Source: an uncultured Collinsella sp. (GTDB lineage: Bacteria; Actinomycetota; Coriobacteriia; Coriobacteriales; Coriobacteriaceae). Taken from it: DNA of 6,805 nt. Made by a program: the position numbers and the translations under genes. Position 1 is the stretch's first letter; every line of letters starts with the position of its first letter. Location: positions 1-6,805 of the forward strand of contig URWZ01000084.1 of assembly GCA_900551625.1 (NCBI GenBank), written 5' to 3'. Of this stretch, positions 1 to 5,705 are shown piece by piece. Below the pieces are notes generated by a model that was given only the letters and a program-made list of their open reading frames with translations, did not search any database and had not been told where the DNA came from.

Positions 1-29
1 GTGGGCTCGGAGATGTGTATAAGAGACAG
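1..29 (+). other. Illumina Nextera (Tn5 transposase) adapter remnant
   Basis: Bases 11-29 read AGATGTGTATAAGAGACAG, the 19-bp Tn5 mosaic end used in Nextera libraries. Bases 1-10 (GTGGGCTCGG) continue into the known read-2 adapter arm. The first 29 bases are therefore synthetic sequence left untrimmed at a contig end. Genomic sequence begins at about base 30. A plus-strand reading frame starting at base 1 gives the peptide MGSEMCIRDR, a translation of the adapter and not a protein. The identification rests on recall of the adapter sequence, and the match is complete over all 29 bases. Confidence 0.97.
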
Positions 30-327
30 GACAATCGGTAAAGCCGCCGGTAGAGCAGCCCACATCCAGACAGGCAAGGCCCGTCGGATTGATGCCAAAC
101 GCATCAAGCGCGCCTTCGAGCTTAAGACCGCCGCGGCCAACATAGGGAATGCGCCCCTTCACGTGCAGCGGAAGGCCCGGGATTACCTTAAGGCCCGGCG
201 AAGTCAAGCGCTCGCCGCCACTCGAGACCAAGCCGGCCATAAGAGTGCGAAGGGCATCCGCGCGATCAGCGCAGATGCCCTGTGAAATCAGTTCGTCATC
301 AAGACGCACACGTTTCATGAATGCCAT
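30..327 (-). CDS. tlyA: TlyA-family rRNA 2'-O-methyltransferase, N-terminal part (truncated by adapter)
   Basis: TlyA proteins join an N-terminal S4 RNA-binding domain to an FtsJ-like SAM-dependent methyltransferase and 2'-O-methylate rRNA cytidines; some are annotated as hemolysins. About 99 codons are present. The S4-type start includes RLDDELISQGICADRADALR, and the junction motif YVGRGGLKLEGALDAFGI follows. The first SAM-binding strand and loop, LDVGCSTGGFTDC, come immediately before the sequence meets the adapter. The usual length is about 250-270 aa, so roughly 60% of the protein is missing, and the cause is technical. Two in-frame ATG starts exist. The one at 327-325 overlaps the xseB stop as TGATG. 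The other, at 318-316, gives MKRVRLDD and leaves an 8-bp gap. Neither has a strong Shine-Dalgarno sequence. I chose the overlapping start because the operon is compact. Its place after xseB matches the xseB...tlyA order in Bacillus, without the ispA and dxs genes found between them there. Confidence 0.88.
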
Positions 328-593
328 CAACCATTCGTATCCGGAGACGCGGCCTGGCTATCCTGGGATTCGTTTGCCGCATCCTCATCGTATTCCTGCT
401 CGAGCTTATCGGCCTCGCGAGGCGTCAACTCAAACTTATCGACCATATCGACCGCACGGGAGCCCAGCTCAATCGCCTCGTCAAACAGATCGAGCGAACG
501 CTCCAGGGACGTATCCTTAGAGCGAACGGTCGCGATAATCTGGTCCAAACGGTCCGAGATCTCGTCGAAGTTGCGGACGGAACCCTCTGGCAT
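327..593 (-). CDS. xseB: Exodeoxyribonuclease VII small subunit
   Basis: XseB is the small helical subunit of exonuclease VII. Several copies bind the XseA catalytic subunit to degrade single-stranded DNA to acid-soluble oligonucleotides in the cytoplasm. The 88-aa product has the family size (about 65-90 aa). It shows the family pattern NFDEISDRLDQII (residues 8-20), then TSLERSLDLFDEAIELG (28-44). The tail from residue 64 is acidic and polar (EQEYDEDAANESQDSQ) and is probably disordered. The start is ATG at 593-591, preceded by GAGGAG with a 5-nt spacer that lies within the last codons of nusB, so translation is probably coupled. The nusB stop is only 2 bp upstream. The usual neighbour xseA is not next to it, because nusB directly precedes and tlyA directly follows. 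This family is short and weakly conserved, so the call leans on motif and context together. Confidence 0.88.
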   Translation of the reverse strand: MPEGSVRNFDEISDRLDQIIATVRSKDTSLERSLDLFDEAIELGSRAVDMVDKFELTPREADKLEQEYDEDAANESQDSQAASPDTNG

Positions 594-595
594 GG

Positions 596-1180
596 CTACT
601 CCTCGACGGTACCGGTCTCGGCCTCGGCGACCTCGGCGTCCTCATCGAGAACGCCGGCCGCAGCCTGAGCGGCGGCGACCTTGGCGGCAGCCTCGGCAGC
701 CTGGGCCTCCTCGCGGGCACGGTCCTCGGCCAGCAGCTCCTGATAGAGATCCTCGCCCGGCAGCTCCTCGCTACGAGCGATCTTGCCTAGCACGCCGTTG
801 ACAAACGACGCGGACTGGTCGGTACCATAGGCCTTGGCAAGCTCGACTGCCTCGTTGATCACGATGGCGTCCGAGACCTCCTCGTCGGTGAGGAAGCGCA
901 TCTCATAGACGGCGATACGCAGCAGATTGCGGTCGGCACCGGGCATACGCATAAGATCCCAGTTCTTGGCGACGGAGCGCAGGGCGCAGTCGATGCGGTC
1001 GATGTGCTCGTAGGCACCGCGGCACAGCTCCAGCGCGTAGGGATCGAGGGGACCCTTCGAGATCAGGAAATCGCCCTCGAGGACGCGCTCGAGCGGGCTG
1101 TCCGTGGCCTCGGCCTGGAACAGCAGCTGCAGCGCCTGACTGCGGGCAAGCGTACGCCCGCGATAAACCTTAAGGCTCAA
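596..1180 (-). CDS. nusB: Transcription antitermination factor NusB with acidic/Ala-rich C-terminal tail
   Basis: NusB pairs with NusE (ribosomal protein S10) on boxA RNA and promotes rRNA antitermination. The all-helical core covers residues 1-137. It includes RGRTLARSQALQLLFQ near the start (arginine-rich, RNA-facing in known NusB), then NWDLMRMPGADRNLLRIAVYEM (residues 73-94) and IVINEAVELAKAYGTDQSASFVNGVLGKI (106-134), the most typical family stretches. Residues 138-194 form an extra tail rich in Ala and Glu, making the protein 194 aa against the usual 130-160. The start codon is TTG at 1180-1178; no in-frame ATG is better placed, and AAGGAG with a 6-nt spacer supports it. It lies 3 bp after the asp23 stop and 2 bp before xseB. 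Confidence 0.95.
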   Translation of the reverse strand: MSLKVYRGRTLARSQALQLLFQAEATDSPLERVLEGDFLISKGPLDPYALELCRGAYEHIDRIDCALRSVAKNWDLMRMPGADRNLLRIAVYEMRFLTDEEVSDAIVINEAVELAKAYGTDQSASFVNGVLGKIARSEELPGEDLYQELLAEDRAREEAQAAEAAAKVAAAQAAAGVLDEDAEVAEAETGTVEE

Positions 1181-1183
1181 AGG

Positions 1184-1546
1184 TTACTCCTTGGGGAAAA
1201 CGAGGCCGTCGATGCAAACGTCAACGCGCTCGACCTCGACGCCCACCTGGGCGTCGATGGCGGCAACCACGGCGGCGCGAACGGCCTCGGCGAGTTTCTT
1301 GAACGGATAGCCAAAGAACACCACGACGCGCACGGTAAGCGCGAGCTTGTCGCCGATGACCTCGGCCTCGACCGCCGGCTCGGAAGCCGGGGCCTTGGAC
1401 GAAAGCATCATAGAGACAAGGTTGGTGGCAAGGTCCTTGACGCCCACGGAGGCGATGCCCTCGACATCCGTGACGGCGCGCGAGACGATGGCGGTCAGAA
1501 CATCGGGCGAAATGCCGATGCCGTCAATCTTGATTTCCTGGGGCAT
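1184..1546 (-). CDS. Asp23/Gls24 family protein (YqhY type)
   Basis: This 120-aa protein matches the Asp23/Gls24 (DUF322) family of small cytoplasmic proteins in Gram-positive bacteria. Staphylococcal Asp23 sits at the membrane through AmaP. YqhY in Bacillus is tied genetically to acetyl-CoA carboxylase control. Visible family traits are the start GIGISPDVLTAIVSRAVTDVEGIASVG (residues 9-35, with the typical V-x-G-I/V turn), a central hydrophobic strand LALTVRVVVFFGYPFKKLAEAV (68-89), and the closing VERVDVCIDGLVFPKE (105-120). There is no signal peptide or membrane segment. AGGAGG stands 4 nt before ATG 1546-1544. It lies between efp (24 bp upstream) and nusB (3 bp downstream), the position yqhY holds in Bacillus, but accB and accC, which accompany it there, are absent. 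The exact molecular role of the family remains unclear. Confidence 0.9.
   Translation of the reverse strand: MPQEIKIDGIGISPDVLTAIVSRAVTDVEGIASVGVKDLATNLVSMMLSSKAPASEPAVEAEVIGDKLALTVRVVVFFGYPFKKLAEAVRAAVVAAIDAQVGVEVERVDVCIDGLVFPKE
1187..1192 (-). promoter_or_regulatory. Shine-Dalgarno that fixes the nusB TTG start
   Basis: On the minus strand AAGGAG ends 6 nt before the TTG at 1180-1178. It overlaps the final Lys-Glu codons of the Asp23-family gene, whose TAA stop is at 1186-1184. The arrangement supports TTG as the nusB start and suggests that nusB is translated by ribosomes finishing the upstream gene. Confidence 0.8.
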
Positions 1547-1570
1547 GAGTCCTCCTAGAAGAGTTGGTTG

Positions 1571-2134
1571 CTAGACGCGGGAGACGAACTTGCCGTCGCG
1601 GGTGTCAACCTTAATGACCTCGCCCTCGTTGAGGTACATGGGGACCTGGATGACAGCGCCGGTGTCGATGGTGGCCGGCTTGGTGGAACCCTGGACGGTA
1701 TCGCCCTTGAAGCCCGGGTCGGTCTGGACGATGGTGGTCTCGATGAACATCGGCGGAGTCACGCCCATGAGCTCATCGTCGGCGAAGAGCAGCTGGCAGG
1801 TGTCATTCTCGCGCAGCCACTTGGCGTTCTCGCCCACCATATCCTCGGGAACGGGAACCTGCTCGTAGGACTCGTTATCCATGAAGATGTAGTCGGCGCC
1901 GTCGTTGTAGAGGTACTGGAACTCACGGGTGGTGAGCATGACGCTCTCGAACTTGGTGCCGGCGTTGCAGGTGTTCTCGACGACGCGGCCGCTCTTGATG
2001 TCGCGGGTCTTGTAGCGCACAAACGCGCCGCCCTTGCCCGGCTTGACGTGCTGGAACTCGACGATGGTGTAGACCTTGTCCTTAATGCGGAGACCGAGGC
2101 CGTTCTTGAAGTCGGCGGTAGAGATAGTAGGCAT
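1571..2134 (-). CDS. efp: Translation elongation factor P
   Basis: EF-P binds between the ribosomal P and E sites and speeds peptide bond formation at polyproline stretches. The 187-aa product has the family length and three domains: KOW-like N-terminal (about residues 1-63), central OB (about 66-125) and C-terminal OB (about 129-186). The tip loop reads KPGKGGAF (31-38), with the functionally important lysine at K34, the position modified in many bacteria. The C-terminal signature is recognisable in GFKGDTVQGSTKPATIDTGA. The start is ATG 2134-2132, with AAAGG and a 5-nt spacer upstream. It is the first gene of its transcription unit: a terminator lies upstream at 2228-2271 and a TATAAT box at 2197-2192. 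Whether K34 is modified here is unknown; no epmA or epmB gene is in the window, and some actinobacterial EF-Ps are reported to work unmodified. Confidence 0.98.
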   Translation of the reverse strand: MPTISTADFKNGLGLRIKDKVYTIVEFQHVKPGKGGAFVRYKTRDIKSGRVVENTCNAGTKFESVMLTTREFQYLYNDGADYIFMDNESYEQVPVPEDMVGENAKWLRENDTCQLLFADDELMGVTPPMFIETTIVQTDPGFKGDTVQGSTKPATIDTGAVIQVPMYLNEGEVIKVDTRDGKFVSRV

Positions 2135-2191
2135 AGCGACCTTTCTTGTTATTGGCTAGACGCACAAGCGTCCAAATTACATACGAGCGAA

Positions 2192-2197
2192 ATTATA
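2192..2197 (-). promoter_or_regulatory. Probable -10 element of the efp operon promoter
   Basis: The minus strand carries an exact TATAAT at 2197-2192, within GTGTATAATT and surrounded by GC-rich DNA. It lies between the pepP terminator and the efp ATG. Transcription would begin near 2185, leaving a leader of about 50 nt. I see no good TTGACA-like -35 box at 16-18 bp upstream, where the sequence is GC-rich (GCCGCA). The promoter may be activator-assisted or depend mainly on the -10. The intergenic position supports the call; the missing -35 limits it. Confidence 0.6.
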
Positions 2198-2227
2198 CAC
2201 TTGCAGACGGCGGCTGCGGCGAGCGCA

Positions 2228-2271
2228 TAAAAAGAGAACGCGGGGCGCCCGAATCGTTCCGGACGCCCCGC
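2228..2271 (-). terminator. Rho-independent terminator after the M24 aminopeptidase gene
   Basis: The minus-strand transcript can form a stem pairing 2271-2264 (GCGGGGCG) with 2247-2240 (CGCCCCGC). The stem extends inward through a G-U wobble, three G-C pairs, another G-U and an A-U pair to an ACGA tetraloop. The run GTTCTCTTTTTA follows at 2239-2229. Both wobble pairs would be C-A mismatches in a plus-strand transcript, and that side has no T-run directly after the stem. The signal is therefore oriented for the minus strand. It starts 24 bp after the stop codon of the gene ending at 2295. Confidence 0.9.
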
Positions 2272-2294
2272 CTCCAAAAACCCAAATGGATGGT

Positions 2295-3425
2295 TTAGCA
2301 ATCGATAATATGCAGGTCGTGCGGGGTCTTGGTGAAGGGCTCGTAGCCGTTCTCGGTGACCACGCCGTAGTCCTCAAGGCGCACGCCGCCCACGCCGGGC
2401 AGGTAGACGCCGGGCTCCATGGTGACAACCGAGCCGATCTCGATGGTGTTCTTGCTGCGGTTGAAGTTAGGCAGCTCGTGGATGTCGATGCCCACGCCGT
2501 GGCCCAGACCATGGTTGTAGTAATCGCCATAGCCGGCATCGCCGATGATCTTCTTGGAAAGCTTGAAAATGTCGTTGCCCTCGACGCCCGGATGGATGGC
2601 GGCGACGCACTCCTCGTGCGTGCGGCGCACGAGCGCGTACAGGTCGAGCTGCTCCTGGGTGGGCTCGCCCATCACGACGGTACGCGTCATGTCGGAGCGG
2701 TAGTCACAGTAGCCCGCACCGTAATCCATGAGGACAAAGTCACCCTTCTCGATCACACGGTCGCTCGGGACGGCATGCGGATTGGCGGTGTTGGGACCGC
2801 TCGCGACGATGGAGCCAAAGGCCAGGCTGTCGGCGCCGTTGGCGAACATAAAGTTCTCGAGCTCGTTGCGGACCTGCTTCTCGGTCATGCCGGGCTTAAT
2901 AAAGCCGAGCATGTGCTGGAAGGCAGCATCGGTAATCGACTGCGCGTGGCGCATGAGCTCGATCTCCTCTGCATCCTTGATGGCACGCATCTTGCGGATG
3001 TCGTCATGCATCAGCGGCAGCATGCAGGCAACGGAGCGGTCCTCCAGACCACGCTGAATACCCTGGTAGAAGTTAATCTGCATGTCATCCTCGACGGCGC
3101 AGACACGGCACTTGTTGGCCGCGATCTTGCCGGCGACCCAACCGGGGATGGTGCCCTCGTCCATGTCGTAGACCCAAGGGCTGCCGGCGGGCGTGTTCTC
3201 CTCAAAGCTGTTGAGGTAGCGCGAGTCGGTATGGAACAGGCACTGGTCGGCCGTAATAAACGCCGCGTGCGGGAACTCGAAGGTGTAGTCGAAGACGCCC
3301 TTCACGCCCGTGAGCCAACGGAGATTGGCCTCGTCGCGCACGACGATGGCGTCGTAGCCGCGCTCGGCCATCAGGGCACGGACACGCTCGATACGACCGG
3401 CAGGACCGGCAGCAAACTCAGACAT
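2295..3425 (-). CDS. pepP: Xaa-Pro aminopeptidase / M24 family metallopeptidase
   Basis: This cytoplasmic dinuclear-metal peptidase of the M24B group is predicted to remove N-terminal residues before proline, or to split Xaa-Pro dipeptides. The 376-aa protein has a creatinase-type N-terminal domain (about residues 8-140) and a pita-bread catalytic domain (about 148-372). All five metal ligands are recognisable: D234 in LMDYGAG, D245 in SDMTRT, H309 in GLGHGVG, E337 in TMEPGVY and E351 in RLEDYG. Further conserved histidines are H217 (NPHAVPS) and H316 (DIHE). The start is ATG 3425-3423 (MSEFAAGP), with AAAGGA and a 6-nt spacer. The frame stays open 42 codons further up, but that stretch has no family similarity. 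A pepP/pepQ gene just before efp is common in both actinobacteria and Bacillus. Sequence alone does not separate PepP from PepQ (prolidase); the gene symbol is the less certain part. Confidence 0.95.
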   Translation of the reverse strand: MSEFAAGPAGRIERVRALMAERGYDAIVVRDEANLRWLTGVKGVFDYTFEFPHAAFITADQCLFHTDSRYLNSFEENTPAGSPWVYDMDEGTIPGWVAGKIAANKCRVCAVEDDMQINFYQGIQRGLEDRSVACMLPLMHDDIRKMRAIKDAEEIELMRHAQSITDAAFQHMLGFIKPGMTEKQVRNELENFMFANGADSLAFGSIVASGPNTANPHAVPSDRVIEKGDFVLMDYGAGYCDYRSDMTRTVVMGEPTQEQLDLYALVRRTHEECVAAIHPGVEGNDIFKLSKKIIGDAGYGDYYNHGLGHGVGIDIHELPNFNRSKNTIEIGSVVTMEPGVYLPGVGGVRLEDYGVVTENGYEPFTKTPHDLHIIDC

Positions 3426-3456
3426 GCAGATTCCTTTCTTGATGTCCTCATAAAAG

Positions 3457-3470
3457 CGGGACGGGTCCCG
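3457..3470 (-). other. Small inverted repeat upstream of the M24 aminopeptidase gene
   Basis: The minus strand reads CGGGACCCGTCCCG, which pairs as five base pairs around a CCCG loop and is followed by CTTTTA (3456-3451). It could be a weak terminator for the upstream operon, or a leader hairpin about 25 nt before the Shine-Dalgarno. The short stem and the run of only four T make either reading weak. Confidence 0.3.
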
Positions 3471-3522
3471 ATCGAAAGACGGATTCGCACGCGATCCGCA
3501 ACCGATTGAAAACCCGCACCTC

Positions 3523-3551
3523 AACATGATACGAAAGACGATGGATGTCAA
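3523..3551 (-). promoter_or_regulatory. Possible promoter for the M24 aminopeptidase gene
   Basis: An exact TTGACA lies at 3551-3546 on the minus strand, just after the stop of the AroB-like gene. At the ideal 17-nt spacing the -10 would be CATGTT (3528-3523), a poor match. A better hexamer, TATCAT (3531-3526), stands only 14 nt away. The 132-bp gap before the gene makes a separate promoter plausible, but the spacing conflict keeps this tentative. Confidence 0.35.
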
Positions 3552-3557
3552 TAAAAC

Positions 3558-4667
3558 TTAGAGAAGTTCTTTGCGAGAAGCCAAGTAGGCATGAGCATGG
3601 CGCTCAAGAACCTCGTCCTCAACGCTCGTTAGACGAATGGCGCCAAGTGCCGCGGGCAGCGGCAGCATACTGCGGTTTGAGCGAGCGAACTGCTGCTTGC
3701 GGAACTCCTCAATAAACGCAGTGGGCTCCAGGTCGAAGCCAAGCTCCTCGATGCCAAAGTCCTCCAGGCAGTCATCGACCTCAAACACATAGTCGATACC
3801 GAAGTCGCAAGCATCATGTGCTAGGCGCGCCTCAAAGCGCATGCCCTCGGAAAGCAGCTGGTATGCGGGGACATGTGCCGCAGCATCGCCCAAGCAGGCG
3901 CGAAGGGTGCGCTCCCCCGTCTTGCCAAAATCGAGCGCATGGCGAGCACTGGGGTTCGTGGCCATGATCACGTCTTTGCGCGCGGTCTGGGACCACTGCA
4001 CGGCATTGACGAGCGCGACCTCCTCGCCCGCGAGAATCTCGGGGACGGTCTCGGTAAACTGATTCCAGCGGGACTTGCTGCTCGAAAGCATGGTGCCAAC
4101 AAGTACGACATAGCCGAGCTTGAGGTCCTCCGGGACCGCCTCGCGAACAAGGTCGAGGTCACACACGACCAAGCCCGGCTCGGGACGGAACGCGATAGCG
4201 GGAAGTGCATTCGCCGACGAGGCGACGAGCGGCTTCATGGTCGTCGCGACCGTGAGCATGGCGTCGAACGTCGTCGGCAACAGCGCGCACTCGGTTCGGC
4301 CGCACCACTGGTTTGCGCACCAGCTAACAACCGAGCAGGTTGCGGCATCGCCAACGGCGACAACCAGATCGTCGCAGGTAACGCCGTTGGCAGACAGGGC
4401 GCCAAAGATAGCATCAGCATCGGCCAGCGTGGCACCAGCAGGCGAAACCTCGAGGACTAGCGGCGACACGGCAAAACCGGCGTCGACCAGCGCATGCCCG
4501 ACGACCTCGCCAAAACGCTCTGACGTGGCAGTGCTCCAAACGACCATCGCGCGCTTAGGCTTGCCCACAGCCGAGGCAAACATGCGCGACAGCTCATCGA
4601 ACGCGCCCAATCCGACGCGGACATCGACACTGCGGTTTTGGAAATTGATAAGTTGACGGCGAATCAT
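3558..4667 (-). CDS. aroB: Degenerate 3-dehydroquinate synthase-like protein (AroB family, probable pseudo-enzyme)
   Basis: AroB turns DAHP into 3-dehydroquinate using NAD and a divalent metal. This 369-aa product (the AroB size) follows the family fold by eye. It has an N-terminal nucleotide-binding half with LVVAVGDAAT (101-110) where AroB has LVALGGGVVGD, LPTTFDAMLTVATTMK (130-145) where AroB has VPTTLLSQVDSSVGGK, and GLVVCDLDLVREAVPEDL (165-182). A C-terminal helical half begins with ARHALDFGKTGE (241-252). The expected metal ligands are missing: the Glu of the GLAE motif falls at Y186/V187/V188, the His of LNxGHT is K249, and the His of LHGE falls at L272/S273. The glycine-rich NAD loop is also altered. 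The frame is intact and long, so it does not look like recent decay. ATG 4667-4665 overlaps the aroK stop as ATGA; a TTG at 4700 is a less likely start. The symbol marks ancestry and not proven activity. Confidence 0.8.
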   Translation of the reverse strand: MIRRQLINFQNRSVDVRVGLGAFDELSRMFASAVGKPKRAMVVWSTATSERFGEVVGHALVDAGFAVSPLVLEVSPAGATLADADAIFGALSANGVTCDDLVVAVGDAATCSVVSWCANQWCGRTECALLPTTFDAMLTVATTMKPLVASSANALPAIAFRPEPGLVVCDLDLVREAVPEDLKLGYVVLVGTMLSSSKSRWNQFTETVPEILAGEEVALVNAVQWSQTARKDVIMATNPSARHALDFGKTGERTLRACLGDAAAHVPAYQLLSEGMRFEARLAHDACDFGIDYVFEVDDCLEDFGIEELGFDLEPTAFIEEFRKQQFARSNRSMLPLPAALGAIRLTSVEDEVLERHAHAYLASRKELL

Positions 4668-5197
4668 AGCAGTCCACGCTCCAAAAGCATCTCGGCACAA
4701 AGGTAGGAAACGTCCTCGAAGGACTTGTTGCGAATATCAAGGGTAAGATCGGCAGCTTGACGATACAACGGACGGCGATGCTCAAAGAGCAGCGCCGCGT
4801 GCTCGGGCGAGCGGAAATCGGGACGCGTGTCGGAGCGGCGGATCTGGCGCATCGAATCCTCAAAATCGCCCTCGAGGTACACACAGGTACCCATCTGGTG
4901 CATGAGCTCGATATTGACCGGCGTCTCGACAATGCCGCCACCGCACGAAACCAGCAAGCTGCGCTCGCTTTGGAGCGAACGGAGCGCCGAGGTTTCGAGC
5001 TCGCGAAAGCGCTCCTCGCCCTCGGTTTCAAAAATCTCGGTTACCGATTTGCCGCAACGGCGCACGACAAGGCGGTCGGTATCAATAAACCGACGCTTGA
5101 ACATCGTGCCCACGTTGCGTGCGAGCGTCGATTTGCCCGCACCCAAAAACCCGATAAAGAAGATATGGTCGCAGCCGTGCTTGGTGTGCTGGGACAT
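4664..5197 (-). CDS. aroK: Shikimate kinase
   Basis: Shikimate kinase phosphorylates shikimate at the 3-hydroxyl with ATP, the fifth step of the chorismate pathway, in the cytoplasm. The 177-aa product matches the family length. Walker A is GFLGAGKST (16-24). Substrate-site residues are visible as DTD (39-41), R65 in ERFRELE, the GGG turn at 86-88, lid arginines around R120-R125 (RRSDTRPDF), and R141/R142 in HRRPLYRQAA near the C terminus. All key residues appear intact, unlike those of its partner downstream. ATG 5197-5195 follows the yqeG stop by 8 bp; the Shine-Dalgarno is modest (TAGG at 7 nt, or a distant GAGGAA). The gene overlaps the AroB-like frame by 4 bp, so the two are probably translated together. 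No aroE, aroC, aroA or aroQ gene is in the window. Confidence 0.95.
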   Translation of the reverse strand: MSQHTKHGCDHIFFIGFLGAGKSTLARNVGTMFKRRFIDTDRLVVRRCGKSVTEIFETEGEERFRELETSALRSLQSERSLLVSCGGGIVETPVNIELMHQMGTCVYLEGDFEDSMRQIRRSDTRPDFRSPEHAALLFEHRRPLYRQAADLTLDIRNKSFEDVSYLCAEMLLERGLL

Positions 5198-5205
5198 GAC
5201 GAAAC

Positions 5206-5703
5206 CTATTCCTCGCAGGGAAGGTCGCGCAGGGCCCGGCGCTCAAAGATACGGAAGATCTGCGTATACCACAGGTCCTGAGTTGCCTGTGGCTTTACCA
5301 AGATCGTGTCGACGCCGGCAAAGTTACCGCTCCACACGTCCGTGTACAGCTGGTCACCGATCAGCACAGCCTCATCGGCCGTGGCGCCCAAGCGCTTAAG
5401 ACCGGCCTTGAGAGCAAACGGTGCAGGCTTCATAGCATGGCTGATGGCCTCGAGCCCCAGCTCGCGTGCTGAGCTCATGACCTGGTCGCGATGCCAGTTG
5501 TTCGACACCATGCACAGCTTAAAGCCCTTGGCACGAGCGGCGTCGAGCCAGGCCGAGACGGCAGCGGGAACCTGCTCGGTATCACGCGGCACCAGGGTGT
5601 TATCGCGGTCGAGCAAAATGGCGCGCTTGCCGTCGGCCCACAGGGTATCAAGGTCGATGCGGTCGACCGAGGCAACATATCGTTTGGGGCTGAAAATCCT
5701 CAT
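5206..5703 (-). CDS. yqeG: YqeG family HAD-IIIA phosphatase
   Basis: This is a small HAD-superfamily hydrolase of the YqeG group, related to the yeast phosphatidylglycerophosphatase Gep4. Its bacterial substrate is uncertain, and a phospholipid precursor is one possibility. The 165-aa product has the full set of HAD motifs: nucleophile and acid D32 and D34 in LLDRDNTLVP, motif II S67-N68 in MVSNNW, motif III K92 in AMKPAP, and motif IV GDQLYTD (116-122, with D117 and D122). There is no cap domain, signal peptide or membrane segment. ATG 5703-5701 lies 2 bp after the mltG stop. An in-frame TTG at 5715 inside mltG would add MELN but has no ribosome-binding site, so ATG is preferred. It sits in the mltG-aroK interval, where actinobacterial clusters often have aroE and other aro genes. 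Confidence 0.93.
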   Translation of the reverse strand: MRIFSPKRYVASVDRIDLDTLWADGKRAILLDRDNTLVPRDTEQVPAAVSAWLDAARAKGFKLCMVSNNWHRDQVMSSARELGLEAISHAMKPAPFALKAGLKRLGATADEAVLIGDQLYTDVWSGNFAGVDTILVKPQATQDLWYTQIFRIFERRALRDLPCEE

Positions 5704-5705
5704 GT

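Noticed and set aside
1..285. Plus-strand 94-aa open frame from base 1
   Set aside because: Its first ten codons are the sequencing adapter and the rest is antisense to tlyA.
1568..2230. Plus-strand open frame of 220 aa over efp
   Set aside because: It is antisense to a clear efp gene, is low-complexity (L/V/D/G/A-rich), and has no recognisable motif.
2286..3509. Long plus-strand open frame (407 aa)
   Set aside because: It is antisense to the M24 aminopeptidase, whose metal ligands are all identifiable; high-GC codon bias commonly leaves such antisense frames open.
3426..3551. 42-codon N-terminal extension of the aminopeptidase
   Set aside because: It crosses the intergenic gap and promoter-like elements and resembles no family; the ATG at 3425 has a good AAAGGA site.
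3873..4460. Plus-strand open frame of 195 aa within the AroB-like gene
   Set aside because: It shows no motif or ribosome-binding site, while the minus frame continues AroB-family similarity through the same bases.
3558..4667. AroB-like gene as a pseudogene
   Set aside because: There are no stops or frameshifts, the length is normal and the coupling is intact; lost ligands suggest a pseudo-enzyme, not a dead gene.
4668..4700. TTG start giving 11 extra residues on the AroB-like protein
   Set aside because: The ATG at 4667 makes the common ATGA overlap with the aroK stop.
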